NCBI GenBank assembly: GCA_001986395.2
Contig: MQVO02000005.1
Span: forward strand, 310,001 to 374,000
Reading direction: 5' to 3'
DNA: 64,000 bases
Source of the DNA: Irpex lacteus
Lineage: Eukaryota; Basidiomycota; Agaricomycetes; Polyporales; Irpicaceae
Shown: piece by piece, positions 1 through 12,479 of the stretch
How the letters are laid out: each line of letters begins with the position of its first letter
Position numbering within the stretch: position 1 is the stretch's first letter
The notes under the pieces: generated by a model
The model's database searches: none
What the model saw: only the letters and a program-made list of their open reading frames with translations
What the model was told of the DNA's origin: nothing
Translations under genes and position numbers: made by a program

Positions 1-7
1 TGCACCT

Positions 8-3000
8 CTACAGGCCAAAATGCACAAACGGTATCCACCGAACGAAATCATGTACCCCATACTTCTCGCGCAGCGCTTTCGTCGCCTCGTGCAAAGCATA
101 CGCAGGTTGCAATTCCCCACCCATACGGACTTGCTTCATCATAACTTCGTAGAACTTTCCCATCGCCACCGGTGCGCTATTGTCGTAGATAGACCACATA
201 GTCCCGACGACGCTTTTGTATCCGACGTTGAGCATACCGGCCGCGAGATGGACAGCCTCTTCAGAGAGTTTCTCATCGCCTGTAGCAGTCTGGCAGGCAG
301 AGAGCACGGCAAGGTCGGCGTGTGGTAAGTACTTCGACATAAGAGCCTCAAGGGTGAGTCTTCCATCGTAGAGCGCGAATGAGCTCTTTGTCGGATTGAC
401 GTGGCTTTGCATACCGTGACATGCGAGGTGCACCCAGTTGTGCGTCGTCATACCTTCGAGCACCGCGTTGACTGTCCCGTTATTGTCGTTGAGGACGGTT
501 GAGCGTTCGGAGAGTGACGTTACGATCGTCGCTTCTGCTGTCGTTCCGCCGATAGGAGTACATCCCGGCGTAGCGGGTTGGGACACCACAAGCACTTTCG
601 GTGGCTGGGATGGGGGATAATGGCTTCGTGACTTAAGTAGAGCGTCGAGAGTCGGGGTGTATGACAATACAGCGACGTCCATAACCGTCTCCGGCGGTGA
701 TCTGGTGGTGCTACTTCTGCGATAGATACCTGCAGCATGGAGTGGAAGGAAGGTAAGTGGACCCGTGGGGCACCAGGTAATGTGCGGAAGCGTATTTTCA
801 GTATCTATCGACACATGCGGCTGAATGTATAAAACATATCAGTAGGCCAGGCCGCCAACTTAGAGGATATAAACGTACCGGTTCAAGGTCGAGGACAACA
901 TTTACCACAGGTTTGACGACCGAATTCCAGAGCTCCGCGAGGATATCGTGCATCCATTCAGCCGCACCCGGCGCTGTGATTCTTCCACCTCTGTCACTTT
1001 CTCCGTCTCGCAGCTTGTCTCCACGGAATCGGCCAAGAAGTCCCTTGGCCTTCAGGCACTCCTTGAGCCGAGCTTGGAGGGCCTTTGCGCGCTCGTAAGA
1101 GAAGTCCGGAAGAGGTATGTGAGTGACATCTCCAGGTCCAGAAAGTATCAGCGCGTCGCATCTAGACTCGTCCACGTTTATAACTACCACTGGGCCGGAT
1201 GCACATGCACCAACCAAGCGGGACAGTCTCTTCGGTCGAAGGAAATCTTCAAAGCCGTCGAGCCGTCGAATTTCTTCAACCAGCTTCTCGTACTGCACGG
1301 CATAGCTGTGGGAGCTCTGCACTTGTGCTCCGAAGAATTGATTTGTGCTGCTCGACAGTCCCGATGACAAGAGCAAAGATTTGGAATGAGTAGAGCCAGG
1401 AGCTTGAGAATTTCGAAGTGCCTGAGAGACACTACTGAAGGTGCTCGCTAGCGTGGGATAGACCTCTCGCAGGTCGTCGACGGGGGTTCGTAGTTGGAGT
1501 ACCTGGGACCAGACGACAGCTCGAGCACTCTCGAGCCACTCAATAGCTCGAGAATACTCACCAGCCGCAATCGCGTCCGCTACAGCCTTGCTAGCGACTG
1601 TTCCACATTCGGCAAGCTCTTCATATCGCCTATCGATGCTGTTTCCTAGCCAAGCCACCTGAGGAATCAGGCCTACGACGTGTTCGTGGACTTGGAGCAG
1701 AGTCAACTCCGGAGGCGGAGCTGTCGAGTCGGAGTTGGCCGCGGCGAACTTGAGCAAGACAATATAGCTCCGCCCTGCGCGTAGTCGAATTATCGGAGGT
1801 GAGTGTATGTGGCGCACCGCCTCGGAGAATGCTTCCATCGCGCGACCCATGTCTTGCGCTTCGGCATGCGACGGCAATCTCAGCCGTGTGTAGTACAGCA
1901 GTCCTAGCTGTCGTAGAACTCTTGCTCGTTCAGGATTGTCTACCGGCAAAAGACTTGCCGACCGCGCACAGAGCTCAATAGCCTCTACCAGATCTGCAAC
2001 GTCCCTCGTCTTGTCGAAACACATCCCAAGTGTATCACTGAGGTTGTAAAGCAGGAGAGGTTTGAGGTGATCTCCGTCAGGAATTATCTCCATAGCGGTA
2101 CGCTGTAACGCAATCGCCCTGGCCAACTTTTTGAGACCACCTGATCGCCTATAATCCGCCTGCAACCGAACACCAAGATTGTTCAGCCAAGAGGGCCTTC
2201 CCGGGTGGCCATCAGGAATAATCTCTAGGACCTGTGTCTGAACGGCAATCGCACGTTCAAGGTCGCGCGTGTCTCCTTTTCGTTGGAAGCGTATTTGGAG
2301 GGCATTAGCTAGATTGTTAAGTTGGGAACATTTCTCCGGATGATCGTCCGGTGTCAGCTCGACCGCACGAGTTTTGAGTGCGATGGCACTCTCCACATCC
2401 TCCATGTCACCGAGTCTCTCAAACCTGAGCTCCAAATGGCCTCCCAGATTGCTCATCGCAGCTGGCTTATATGGATGGCAGTCAGGCATGAGCGCCACTG
2501 CACTAGTCTGTAATGCAACGGCCTGTTCGATGTCTTCAAGCCTTCCGGTCAACTGAAAACGATCCTGTAGCATGTTGCCGAGATGACCGATTATGGCGGC
2601 CCTGTCTGGGTCACTGTCTGATGCTATGTCGACTGCCTCCGTTTGAAGAGCAATAGCCTTCGTCAACTGGTCCAGGCACCCCGTGTACTCGAATTGCATG
2701 CATAATGAGGCGCCAAGATTATGCAGCTGTCTGGGCCTGTCTTCGTGCCCGTCCGGTGTATGTTCAAGAGCACGAGTCTCCAGCGTGATAGCGGTCTCCA
2801 GATCGTGGATCGTTCCATCTAACCTGAACCTATCCTTGAAGGCATCTGCGAGGTTTGTCAGTCTGACGAGCCTATCTGGCGAGCCATCTGGCGTGAGCTC
2901 ATTGGCCAGCTGCTCGACGGATATACGCTGCTCCATGTCCATTCGATCCCCAAGACGCTTGAACCGCGTATTTAAGGCTACCCCGAGATCGGCCAGAATA

Positions 3001-3323
3001 GTCAGTCGCAGCGGGTCGTCATCCGGAGAGACCTCCGCGGCCTGGCGAAAGAATCGAACGTAGCTGTCTAGATGGACCTTGCTGCCTTGTGCATGATACA
3101 AGTCCTTGGCGTGCTCTCCTAGAAGTGCAAGAGCGAAATGAGGTGGTAGGCTGTTGAATGAGTGAGACAAAAATTGCTTAATTGCATGAAGCCATCTTCG
3201 TGAGCAAAGCAGAGGGCATGAACAGCAAGCTGGACTCACCATGACATCTGCTCTTAGAGCCGGAGATGTCTCATCGATGGCAGTGCCCGACATAGCTGAG
3301 GGGGTATTTGGCTGTAGCGACAT
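8..3323 (-). CDS. TPR-CHAT protein, copy 1
   Basis: About 1085 residues. The N-terminal two thirds is a run of about 45-residue tetratricopeptide-like repeats, recognisable by recurring L.NLG..L..RF.R.GD, DLE.AI and AVELTPD motifs. The C-terminus, in the last exon, is a CHAT domain (caspase HetF-associated with TPRs). The likely catalytic His lies in HLACHG and the Cys in VLSACQTATG, followed by the conserved VGTMWSIYDNSAP. Exons: 3323-879 and 820-8, with an intron at 878-821 (GTACGT donor, TTCAG acceptor) that joins in phase 0. A further small intron at about 3239-3177 is possible (GTGAGT donor), but the frame is also open without it. The start is uncertain: an in-frame ATG also exists at 3389. 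CHAT is a caspase/separase-like cysteine peptidase clan; the substrate is unknown. Copy 2 follows in the same orientation 616 bp upstream. Confidence 0.85.
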
Positions 3324-3939
3324 TGTGTTGCAATCAAAACAGAGGCGAAGGGCGATAACTTTGAACGCAGCTCGTTGGACCTTGACCAAGAACTTATTAG
3401 CGCAAGCGAATAACGACCCAAAACAACATGTGAGTCGTCGCTACGAGCCTACAGGGATTGTTTGTTGGGTCACCGGTGGGGCTCGGTCTTGTTTCTTGTG
3501 TCGAGCTTGGTGGAAGGTGGAAGGGTGGACGTTGAATTCAACACATCATGATAGTATACCCCATCACGTTGTCGAGTCTCTTCGTCTGTCATTGTACAGA
3601 GTTCCAAATCCACGACTCACACGCTATGTCATAATTTCTCAGGCTGTGTTCCTATCTTGGCGCTGGAATGGTCTTGAATTCAATCTTCAATTGAGAACAT
3701 ACGCTTACAAACCACGATACGGAGGTAACTTGAGAAGATGGCTCTGGGAACCTGTACACGCACAGACGTTAGTTCTGAACGAAGCTTCTGCGGGGGTGAA
3801 TACCTATATATTTGACACTGCTCACTCAACTTGAAATTCGCTGTACATCTCGCTGCGTTGTCCTTGAAGGCTTTACGCTATGGATCTACTGACTCACATA
3901 GTTTAGTTATGACATGCTCCGAGGGAGTTCCTGCATTTG
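3324..3939. other. Intergenic region between TPR-CHAT copies 1 and 2
   Basis: This holds the presumed promoter and 5' UTR of copy 1 and the 3' UTR of copy 2, both on the minus strand. The plus-strand open frame that starts inside copy 1 and runs into this region has no recognisable domain and looks like an antisense shadow. Confidence 0.5.
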
Positions 3940-6900
3940 TCATAAACCAAAATGCACGAACGGCACCCAACGCACAAAGTCCAGTGTTCCGTACTGCTGG
4001 CGTAGCACTTGAGTCGCCTCGTGTAGCGCATAACCAGGCTGAAGCTCTTCACTGGCACTGCCATCCTTGATCTGCTGTGCTATCACCTCGTAAAACCTCT
4101 CCATCACGATCGGTGCGCTGTTGTCATAAATCGACCACATCGTGCCAACCACGCTCTTGTATCCGACGGTAAGCATACCAGCCGCAAGATGTACAGCTTC
4201 TTCGGGAACGTTCTCATTCCCTGTTGCGGTTTGACATGCGGAAAGTACGGCAAGATCAGCGTTCGGTAGGTGCTTAGATATGAGAGTTGCGAGAGAAAGC
4301 TTTCCGTCATATAGAGCAAATGAGCTTTTCGTCGGATCTTCAGAGTTTTGCATACCGTGGCAAGCGAGGTGGATCCAGCTGTGAGAGACCATGCCAGCTA
4401 ATACAGCATTAACCGTACCGTCCTCGTCGTCTAGGACGTCCGTTGATCGTCCTAGATATGAGGCAACAATTTTGGCTTCTGTTCTCGTCTCTTTGATAGG
4501 GCTGTAACCTGGCGTAAAAGGCTGTGATACGACCAATATACCAGGATAGTCACCGGAAAAGGATGGGATATGAGCTCGAGATTTGAGCATGGCCTCTAAA
4601 GTAGGTGTATACGAGGAGACTGCAATGTCCATAATACACTCCGGCGGCCCATTGGAAGAATAGATGCCGGCAGCGTGTAACGGAAGAAACACTAGTGGGC
4701 CAGTCGGACACCAAGTAATATGGGGAAGTGAACGAGTCGTCAAGTGAGGGTGCTATGAAACCCAGTCAGCGACCTCGTAAGTATTATTGGCGCGACGACT
4801 TAACTTATCACTGAGGGCGTCGATCACAGGTTTGACCACACATTTCCAGAGCTCAGAAAGGATTGTAAGCATCACCGGGTGATGTCCATCCTTGGCTACC
4901 GTTCTTCCACCGCGGTCTTCAATTTCGGAGTCAGTCTCAGAGTTCCGAAATCGCCCAAGAAGGTTGCGTTGTCGTAGAATAGACCACAGCTGGCTTTGAA
5001 GCCGCTTAGCATCATTGTAGGAAAACTGGGTGAGGGGTACGTGAATAATGTCAGCACTGCCGAGCAACACCAACGCATCACATCGTGGCTCATGGACGTT
5101 GATAATCACCACAGGCTGGGATGGTCCAGAGGAAGCTTTTGCGAGCTGCGATAACGTTTTGGGCCGCAAGAAGCTTTGAAAGCCCTCCCTTCCACGAACC
5201 TGCTCAATAAGCTTCTGATATTCTAGAGCGTAAATATGTAAGCTTCGCGCTTGAGCATCCAGACTCGATGGCTCTACGTCTTGTGTTCCTGCTGACAGCA
5301 GTATGGGCGTCGAGTTGGGTGTCGGGTCCGCAACGCCCCGGAGTACCTGGGAGACATGCTGAAGATCATCGGCGAGTTTAGGATAGGCAAGTCGAAGATC
5401 ATCGAGTGGTGTATGGAGCTGAAGCACTTGAGACCAGACGATGGCGCGACTACTCTCCAACCACTCTAAGGCTCGTGAGTACTCTCCCTTGGAGATAGCA
5501 TATGCTGTGGCTTCGTTGATGAATGTCCCGAGCTTCATCACTTCCGCGTATCGACCTCGCACGTCATTGCCTAGCCATACTATTTGCGGAATCAGCTCAA
5601 CAACGCGTTCATGAGCTTGAAGCAGAGTTATACCCGGCGGTGTGGAGAACCGGTCTGCAAACAGAGACAACAGTGTGACGCAGCTTACAGCTGTACGCAG
5701 TCGCTCAAGAGGAGGCGAAGATATTTGCTGCGTGGCTTCTAGATACGCCTCCAGGGCGAGAGTAGCATCGTCAATGTGAGCATATGGCGAGCGCATCCGC
5801 ACGGAGAGCAAGAACCCGCGATGTCCAAGCATCATCGTCCGAAGTGGGTGTCCATCTGGCAGTAGTCCGACCGAACGCGTATTACAAACGAGAGCATCCT
5901 CCAAATCCTTCGCATCCCCGGCTCGCTCAAACCGCTGGAGAAGCGATCTGCCGAGGTTGTGCAACCTCGTCAACTGGTCTGGAGATCGCTCTGGTGCAAG
6001 CCCCACAGCATTGGTCTGCAGTGTGATGGCGTTGTCGAGATCCTCGGGTCGGCCAGAAACATTGAATCGTGTCTGTAGCAGGTTACCGAGGCTGTCCAGT
6101 CGAGCGGACCTTTCGGAGTGACCCTCTGGTGTGAGATCGAGTGCTCGTGTACTCGTCTGAATTGCATTCTCAAGGTCAGCCGGGTCTCCTTTCCGGTCGA
6201 ATCGCTCGTGCAACGAGATACTGAGATTGCTCAGGCGCGACGGCTTCTGAACATGGCCGTCCGAGGTAAGCTCAACTGCCCGGGTCTTCAGCATGATCGC
6301 CATCTCGAGGTCATCGATATTCCCAAGTCGCTCGAGGCGCTGCTGCAAAGCGTTTCCGAGGTTATTGAGACGGGAGGCTTTCTCGGGATGGTCATCGGGC
6401 GTAAGCTCAACCGCGCTCCTTTTGAGCATAATCGCCTGCTCGAGGTCTTCCAGCGTGCCAAGCAACTGGAACCTCTCCTGAAGTGAGGTCGCGAGATTTC
6501 CGAGGAGATACGACTTATTGGGGTGGCCGTCCGCTGTGAGATGTACCGCGTGAGCTTTCATTTGAATAGCCTTCTCGAGATCTTGAGGATCACCAATCCT
6601 CTCGAATCGCTGGTGCAGTGAGTGTCCCATGTTGTTGAGCATGGCAGGCTTACTTGGATGGCTGTCCAGAGTGATCTCTGCTGCTTCAGAAGTTAGCAAG
6701 ATAGCACGTTCAAGATCTTCGAGACTTCCCGAGTATCTGAATCGCTCTTGAAGAGACAATCCGAGATTGTTCAGCCGAGCGGCCTTGTCCGAATGACCCT
6801 CCTGGGTGAGAAGTACGGCTTGTTCCTGCAGAGTGATAGCCTTCTCCAGATCATCCACTCTGCCAGTATTTTTGAAGAGTGTATGTAAAGAGATACCGAG

Positions 6901-7470
6901 ATTGTTATACAACGCCGTCTTGTCTAGATGACCGTCCGGTGTCAGCTCAAGAGCACGTGTCCAAAGTCGGATGGCTTCTTCCAGCCTCTCGATGCCTCCC
7001 AGCCGCTCGAACTGCACGCTCAGTGAGTCGGCAAGGTTACTAAGCCGCGCAGGCTTATCGATGTCGTTGAGGGTGAGCGCGACTGCGAGAGTCAGAGTAG
7101 CGATAGCTTCGTCCAAATCTCTCAAGTTGCCTGATCGCTGGAAGAGCGTACTGAGAGCTAGTCCGAGGTCATTGAGAATACCAGGTCTGCTGAGACTGTC
7201 GTCAGGAGTCAAACCGACGGAAGCACGGTACGACTGGAGAGAGGAGTTCAGGTCGTCGATGCTTCCTCCTGTAGTGTAGCGTTGAAACGAGAGGCTTCCT
7301 TCCTGCCATAAAGATAAATATGGTACGCGTTCGTTGAATCGCTGCTCAAACGGAGCAAATAAGCGCGTCGTACAACGACTCGGAGCAGAGAATGAGTGCA
7401 GTACTGCACAAGCCACAACACTCACAAGATTACTACCAGTGACTGAAGACAAAAGGGTTTGCGTGTTCAT
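3940..7470 (-). CDS. TPR-CHAT protein, copy 2 (one in-frame TAG between the two halves)
   Basis: Same architecture as copy 1. It has about eleven very regular 45-residue repeats (for example DLEKAITLQEQAVLLT and RLNNLGLSLQERF) spanning roughly residues 140-640. A linker follows, then a CHAT domain with HLACHG and VLSACQTATG intact. The likely start is the ATG at 7470; the frame is open further upstream to 7740. The TPR half reads to a TAG at 4755-4753, and the CHAT half continues in the same frame directly after it. The TAG can serve as the acceptor of a 75-nt in-frame intron (4827-4753, weak GTGATC donor, CTGAC branch-like site), giving about 1150 residues. If that intron is not used, this copy is split by a nonsense codon. 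Copy 1 has a good intron at the equivalent place. Confidence 0.75.
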
Positions 7471-8978
7471 GGAACCGAATGGTGCTTCGTAAGAGGAGTT
7501 GTACCAGTGGGACGAGACCGAGATAAAGGAAACGTGCGTTTTTCTAACGGTGCGTCCGACGAAGGGATACGGTTGACGTCGTGCCAATGTGTATCTCCGG
7601 TGACGTCTAGCTCTATCCCATGGCTTAGCATCTCCAATTATCATGAAAGAACTGTCATACTTCACCTGATGGGTGAGAGTGAGACTGTGGTCGTCTCTGC
7701 CACAGCTCGCGAGTTCTGAGCTGAGAGGTTCTCTTATCAAGGTTTGATGTCTACGCTAGGCACATGACGCCTGCGTGAGAGGTCTGCACATCAGAGAACC
7801 CAGTACATGCGATCGTCCTACATTCAAATTTCCTGCGGCGTCGGATTCATCCATGAGAACTTCGGCAGCGGGGGACCACGAAGAGAACTTGAAGGAGTGA
7901 GCGCCATGGAGGCGAAGAAGATGCGTCGCCTCGCTGCGGACAACACAGCTGTACAGTCTTTCTACCACAGGATTGCTATCATGTATAAAATCAGCGTGTG
8001 GCGAGAATGAAGAGAGAAGCTTACAGACTGCTGGGAGCTTAGCCTATGCTGAGATTAGTGCGGTTTTGGCGTAAGTCAACATCAAGCTCCAGCCTGTGAC
8101 AACTTCAGCTTTCATTTTTAGCACATGACGGATCCGATCACTAGATAAAGAACTCACCGAGCAGCATCCAGGATCACAAAGGATTTATTCCAATGCTGTA
8201 CAGATAGTGGAACTTATCTGGCGAGAGCCCGTAGGCGACTCACGTAAGTTTGGGCCTGCAAATCACTTTATCAGCTTGGATAGTTGCAGGACTATGAGAC
8301 CATAGCTAAAACTTACGTTTTGGTATTATATTACCGTTCCTTGCGTGTAGCTAAGGTGGCAGCCCAGCCATTTTTCACAGTGGATCGACATAGGACACAC
8401 CGAGTCACGCACCGCAATGAATACCACGACCGTTACTTGAGTCCGCGTTATCCATCAGCAGGATTAGTGGTATCATTCTCAACGGCAGTCGACAGAATAG
8501 CACCAGTATGTATAGAAGCGTCCGTGTGAAGGGGTCAGAATAGTTTCAACTCGGCCGACGGTCAGTTGTGCAACGTTCAGCTTCAAGTTGAAGTTCGAAT
8601 TTATTGAGTGAGCGCTTCTGCTCATTCGGCACGTTCGGCATCATGTCGCTCAGTACGAGCCTGAGGTAGCGCCCTTGGCCACTCACTAGCATTGCTGGAG
8701 TGCCATGTCGCCGTCTGCTATGTTTCTTTTCTTTTCTTGTACGCACTACCTAAGGGAGCACACTCAGCACATAATGAATAAGAACCGGCATTTGTGCGTA
8801 GCCAAGGATTCGGTTATAGTGAGTTGACGTCCATCTCCTTAAAGCTTGAATCTGCTTGATTGTCGCCATACCCGGCCTACGAATAGTATTAAACCGTATA
8901 ATCATATCCCAACGCTGGTATCTGTGCGTAACTATCTTCTACCCATACGACTTAAAAACATGCTAAATTTCTTGACAG
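7471..8978. other. Intergenic region upstream of TPR-CHAT copy 2
   Basis: About 1.5 kb with no supportable gene. Open frames are short, lack family motifs and have no splice-consistent extension. The stretch near 8630-8690 resembles sequence near 12975-13025 and may be part of a dispersed repeat. Confidence 0.5.
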
Positions 8979-9790
8979 GGCAAGTCTCGATTCTGAGGAG
9001 CGCAGCATCCACAGCGGAACCCTTGGAGACATGTTCTTCTTTCCCAACTTCGTAGACATCCGCTGTTTTACCGTCCCAATATGGTCCAAAGGACAGGCTA
9101 CTCCTGACGTGGTAAGCCCTCTACACTAACATACCACCCGAATCGGTAGTGTCTGTATACTTATCACGGTGACTCGTGTATACAGCCTGACTCGGAAGTA
9201 CCCTCACACCTCTCACAGATCCAACAGTCCCGAGTCGAGACTGCTCGGCCTCTGCGACGAACTAATCGACGTAATCTTCAGTCACGTAGACGACATCGTG
9301 GACGCTGGGTGCTTGTGTATGGCCGACGGACGTCTCCTCTCCATCGGCTTCCCTTGAATCCGCAAGCTCTAGAAGCTGAAATTCGCTCCATGGGCAGGAG
9401 AACGTGTCATCTGCCTCGGTCAAGACACCCGTGACGACGACTACCCACCCCGCCTCCAAGAACTCGTAGACTATAAACTCATGCAGCCCGAGACTAGGAA
9501 CCAACCACCGCCGCCCGACATGTGCAAGTTCGTCCACATGGTCCGGCACGACTTCGCAGCTGGCGGCCAAGGGTGTATCCACCCCTTGGTGTACTCCTAC
9601 GTCCTACGTCAACTCTACCAGTAGCACCTACATTAGACTCTGGCAAACAAAGTCGCCAAAATTAATGCCATGCAGTTCATCGTTCAGTATCCCATAGCCT
9701 ACACACCGTAGCAAACCCTCCTTGCTCGCAAATATCAATATTTTGTTCTCGCTCGTGGTTGGGTTGGGAACGTTCCGAGGATTTGATGAT
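8979..9790 (+). pseudogene. Decayed F-box-like gene
   Basis: A broken relative of the two F-box-like genes at 37.5-39.8 kb. The exon at 8979-9111 translates to residues matching the first resolved exon of both intact copies (LDS..., then SGTLGDMF against GGILGQTF, then PIWSKGQA against PSWSEKSW). The exon from about 9168 carries the F-box-like segment (LLGLCDELIDVIFSHVDD) and ADGRLLSIGF. Two stops follow closely after that motif, and further matches (WAGERVICLGQDTRDDDYP) continue with more stops. The exon phases at the junction also disagree with the intact copies. Similarity fades after about 9790. This is a non-functional relic. Confidence 0.75.
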
Positions 9791-10030
9791 AAACGCAGCG
9801 ATGAATCAGATTCTACGAGCCCTCCGAAATTCTATCTCTAAGATCTATATCCGTCTTCGACACTCGACATGTCCATGATGATCACCGTCCGCTCTACAGC
9901 CTGAGAACACTCAGTACGTCTCTCAAAGTCATAATCCGTCCAAGACGCACCGCCCGACAGCACTATCATATCCCTCTACACTCTATTTCACCCCCAAACC
10001 GAAGCCGAACGAACCCCTCTCTCTCCTCCA
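9791..10030. other. Short spacer, 3' side of the PAQR gene
   Basis: The probable 3' UTR of the minus-strand PAQR gene. Nothing else is recognised. Confidence 0.4.
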
Positions 10031-11818
10031 TCAAACGGGACAAGCTCCCGCAGCAACTCCATGCCAGTACCCAAACGCGGTCATCACGCACTCATAATGC
10101 GCGAGTACGGCCGCCAAGACGTGTACGTGGAATATCTGGTGCGAGGAGAGGAAGATGTCGAACGAGCCGGGGGCGAGGCGTTCTGGGATTCTGTTCGCGC
10201 TGTCGAAGTTCGTAAGTCATCACACGAGAAAAGTGGATTTGTGAAGAAGAGTAAAAAGAGAGAGTAGAAAGAGAGAGTAAAAAGAGAGGAGGGGTACGCA
10301 CTACAAAACAGCCCCCTCCAAATAAAGCGCTGCACTCCCCAACAACCAAAGGACACCCATCTCCTCCTGGAGCGCGCCAAATCCGCGGGAGAGGAACCCG
10401 TGAGAGACGGGGAGGACGCCGCAGAGGCCGAGGGAGACGAAGACTTTTGTGCGGGCGGAGCGGTAGGAGGGGGTGCGGTAGGTGGGGGCGAGGACTATGT
10501 AGGAGGCCACTAGGTAGGTGTTTCGAAGTCAGCGGTGTTATGGCAGGGAGAGAGTGAGAAGGAGGGGGAGGGGGGGAAGGTGTAGGTGGTGGTGGGAGGT
10601 AGCGGTAGGGAGAAGTGGGAGAGAGGAGAGTGAGGGAGACGTACGAGACCCAGAGAGCGCAAAAAGGGATAGGTAGATCGTCTGGAAGAGCTTGGAGCAG
10701 TAGAAGCCGTAGTATATGCACGGGACTACGGAGCCTACTATTAGTACTGTCAGAAAGAGTGAGTGTTTAGTATTCAGTTGTCGAAGTTGCGGTGTACTGT
10801 GGGGGAAGGGGAGAAGGGAAGGGGGGGAGGGGAGAAGGGGGTGTGACTTACTGACTATCCCGGCGTAGTCGAGTCCGTTACACGTCGACGCGACCTACAC
10901 CCACACCCATCAGCACCCCTCACAACATCCACAACACTCTCTGCCCCATAAAATCAAGTGAAACCATACGTATACTGATCACTCACCGTCCTTGAATGAA
11001 CCTCACAAGTATGATACCCCGCACTCAACGCCAGACACGCCACCGCCGCCGCGAGGAATATCCCAATGACGGCCGTGTCTGCCCATGTTGCGGTGGGCGT
11101 GGGTGTTATGTGGGTTGTGTGGAAGGTGGTGAGGAGAGTGAGGAAGAGGAGGGCGCCCCAGAGGTGGGTATGGATGTTTACTGGGTTGTGGGTTAGTGGG
11201 GGTGGGTAGGGTGGGGGTGAGTGAGATGGGATAGGGAGAGGAGGGGAGGGTGGGGAAAGGGGGGAGGGAGGAGAGTGCATACCTGTTTCGTTGTGTAGAT
11301 CTGTCGGGACGTGGAGGGCGTGTTAAACCTGGATGAGGATACATCACTCGTCAAAAGAGCGGGGCGAATAACACGCACATCCGAAAACCGACTTGGCACA
11401 TCCGAGGAAGCTGTACTGGGTCCTATACACGAAGGATTCCACCATGAATATTTGGCGCCTTATTTGCCAAACCGACGTACCTGCGATACCCACTCCTAAC
11501 AAACTCATTATCCTGTCTCCAACCCGGGAGCTCCTCAAACCTCAACAACAGCGCCTTTGGATCTTTCGGTCTATCTTCTCCCTTCTTCTCTCCCTTACCC
11601 TCTCCCTCTCTGTCACCCTCTGCCTCATCTAGATCAAGAGGCTTATCATCAGGATCATAATGAATCCGCGACTGAAAGTCTTCGAGTTTATGTAAAAGCT
11701 CGGAAGTGGGTGTGTGTGAGGAAGGGTCTGGGTCGTGCAGGAGGGTGTCTAGGAGTGAGGTTGAGGGAGTGGAAGTAGTGGATGGTCGGTGGCGGAGGTC
11801 TGGTGAGTGTGTTGGCAT
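10031..11818 (-). CDS. PAQR / haemolysin III family membrane receptor (Izh/ADIPOR-like)
   Basis: Eight exons give 371 residues: 11818-11481, 11422-11379, 11300-11283, 11180-10987, 10894-10852, 10746-10645, 10509-10302 and 10199-10031. All phases agree. Family motifs appear in order: SGYRR, FGYLHNETVNIHTHLWGALL, LSAGYHTCEVHS, NGLDYAGI, VPCIYYGFYC, and the C-terminal metal-site segment SSHQIFHVHVLAAVLAHYE. PAQR proteins are seven-helix membrane proteins with a zinc site built from His residues in YHT and HQIFH. Yeast members (IZH genes) act in zinc and sterol homeostasis, and animal members are adiponectin or progestin receptors. The N-terminal ~110 residues are Ser/Thr-rich then acidic, and cytosolic by family topology. 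Exon 3 is only 18 nt. Antisense open frames here are shadows. Confidence 0.93.
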
Positions 11819-12479
11819 TGTGTGTGGTACGCGTACGAGGAGGGTGTTGTGAAGAGGGTAAGTACACGAGAGGATCGAAGGGAAGTCGATCGTGCAATTG
11901 ACGTCCCCAAAGATCTTGGAGTAAGATCTGATGACGTCTGTCACGGTGGCCGCCGACGGAACAGCACTGCAGCTCGTTTCTAACTCTCTTTCCTTGCTCT
12001 TCCTACATAAGCAGATTTCCCATAACATAATTCCTCTCGAATGTCATGACAACATATTTTTCTTATACCAAATGAGCAGGTATCACCATGGCTAAAGCTA
12101 TAGTAAGCACTATCCTACACAAATACGTTGACTTGTGCTATAATTTTTTTGACTTCATTGTCCATTGTCCGTCTAGATCTCTCCGTCGTCGTGGGTCACC
12201 ACGTCTCCCATACAACTCCTGTACCTACACACTAGTACTACTGGCATGCCGATGCTAATCTTGACGAATTCCCAAGCCTCCGTTCGACACAGGATGCCTG
12301 GCTTATCATAAGCACGAGGTGGATGCTTGACATCCACTCGAAGTCGTCGCACCACGGATCCCATCGTAGACGTACCACCAGCCGTTCCGGCAGCTCGAAT
12401 GGGGTGTTTTTTCCGTGGACCAAACACCTTCGCCGGCCTATGTAGAGCTTCGAGGAGCGGTTGAGTCGCTTCCGAGACT
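11819..12479. other. Upstream region of the PAQR gene
   Basis: The presumed promoter of the minus-strand PAQR gene. Open frames in either direction have no recognisable motif. Part of the 12.2-12.5 kb stretch may belong to the membrane-protein relic that follows, but I could not align it. Confidence 0.4.

Noticed and set aside
3241..3834. Plus-strand 197-codon open frame at the 5' end of TPR-CHAT copy 1
   Set aside because: It overlaps the N-terminal coding region of copy 1 in antisense, has no domain and lacks conserved composition.
10061..10267. Plus-strand frame across the PAQR gene
   Set aside because: It is antisense to PAQR exon 8, which carries the invariant HQIFH motif; its apparent donor is coincidental.
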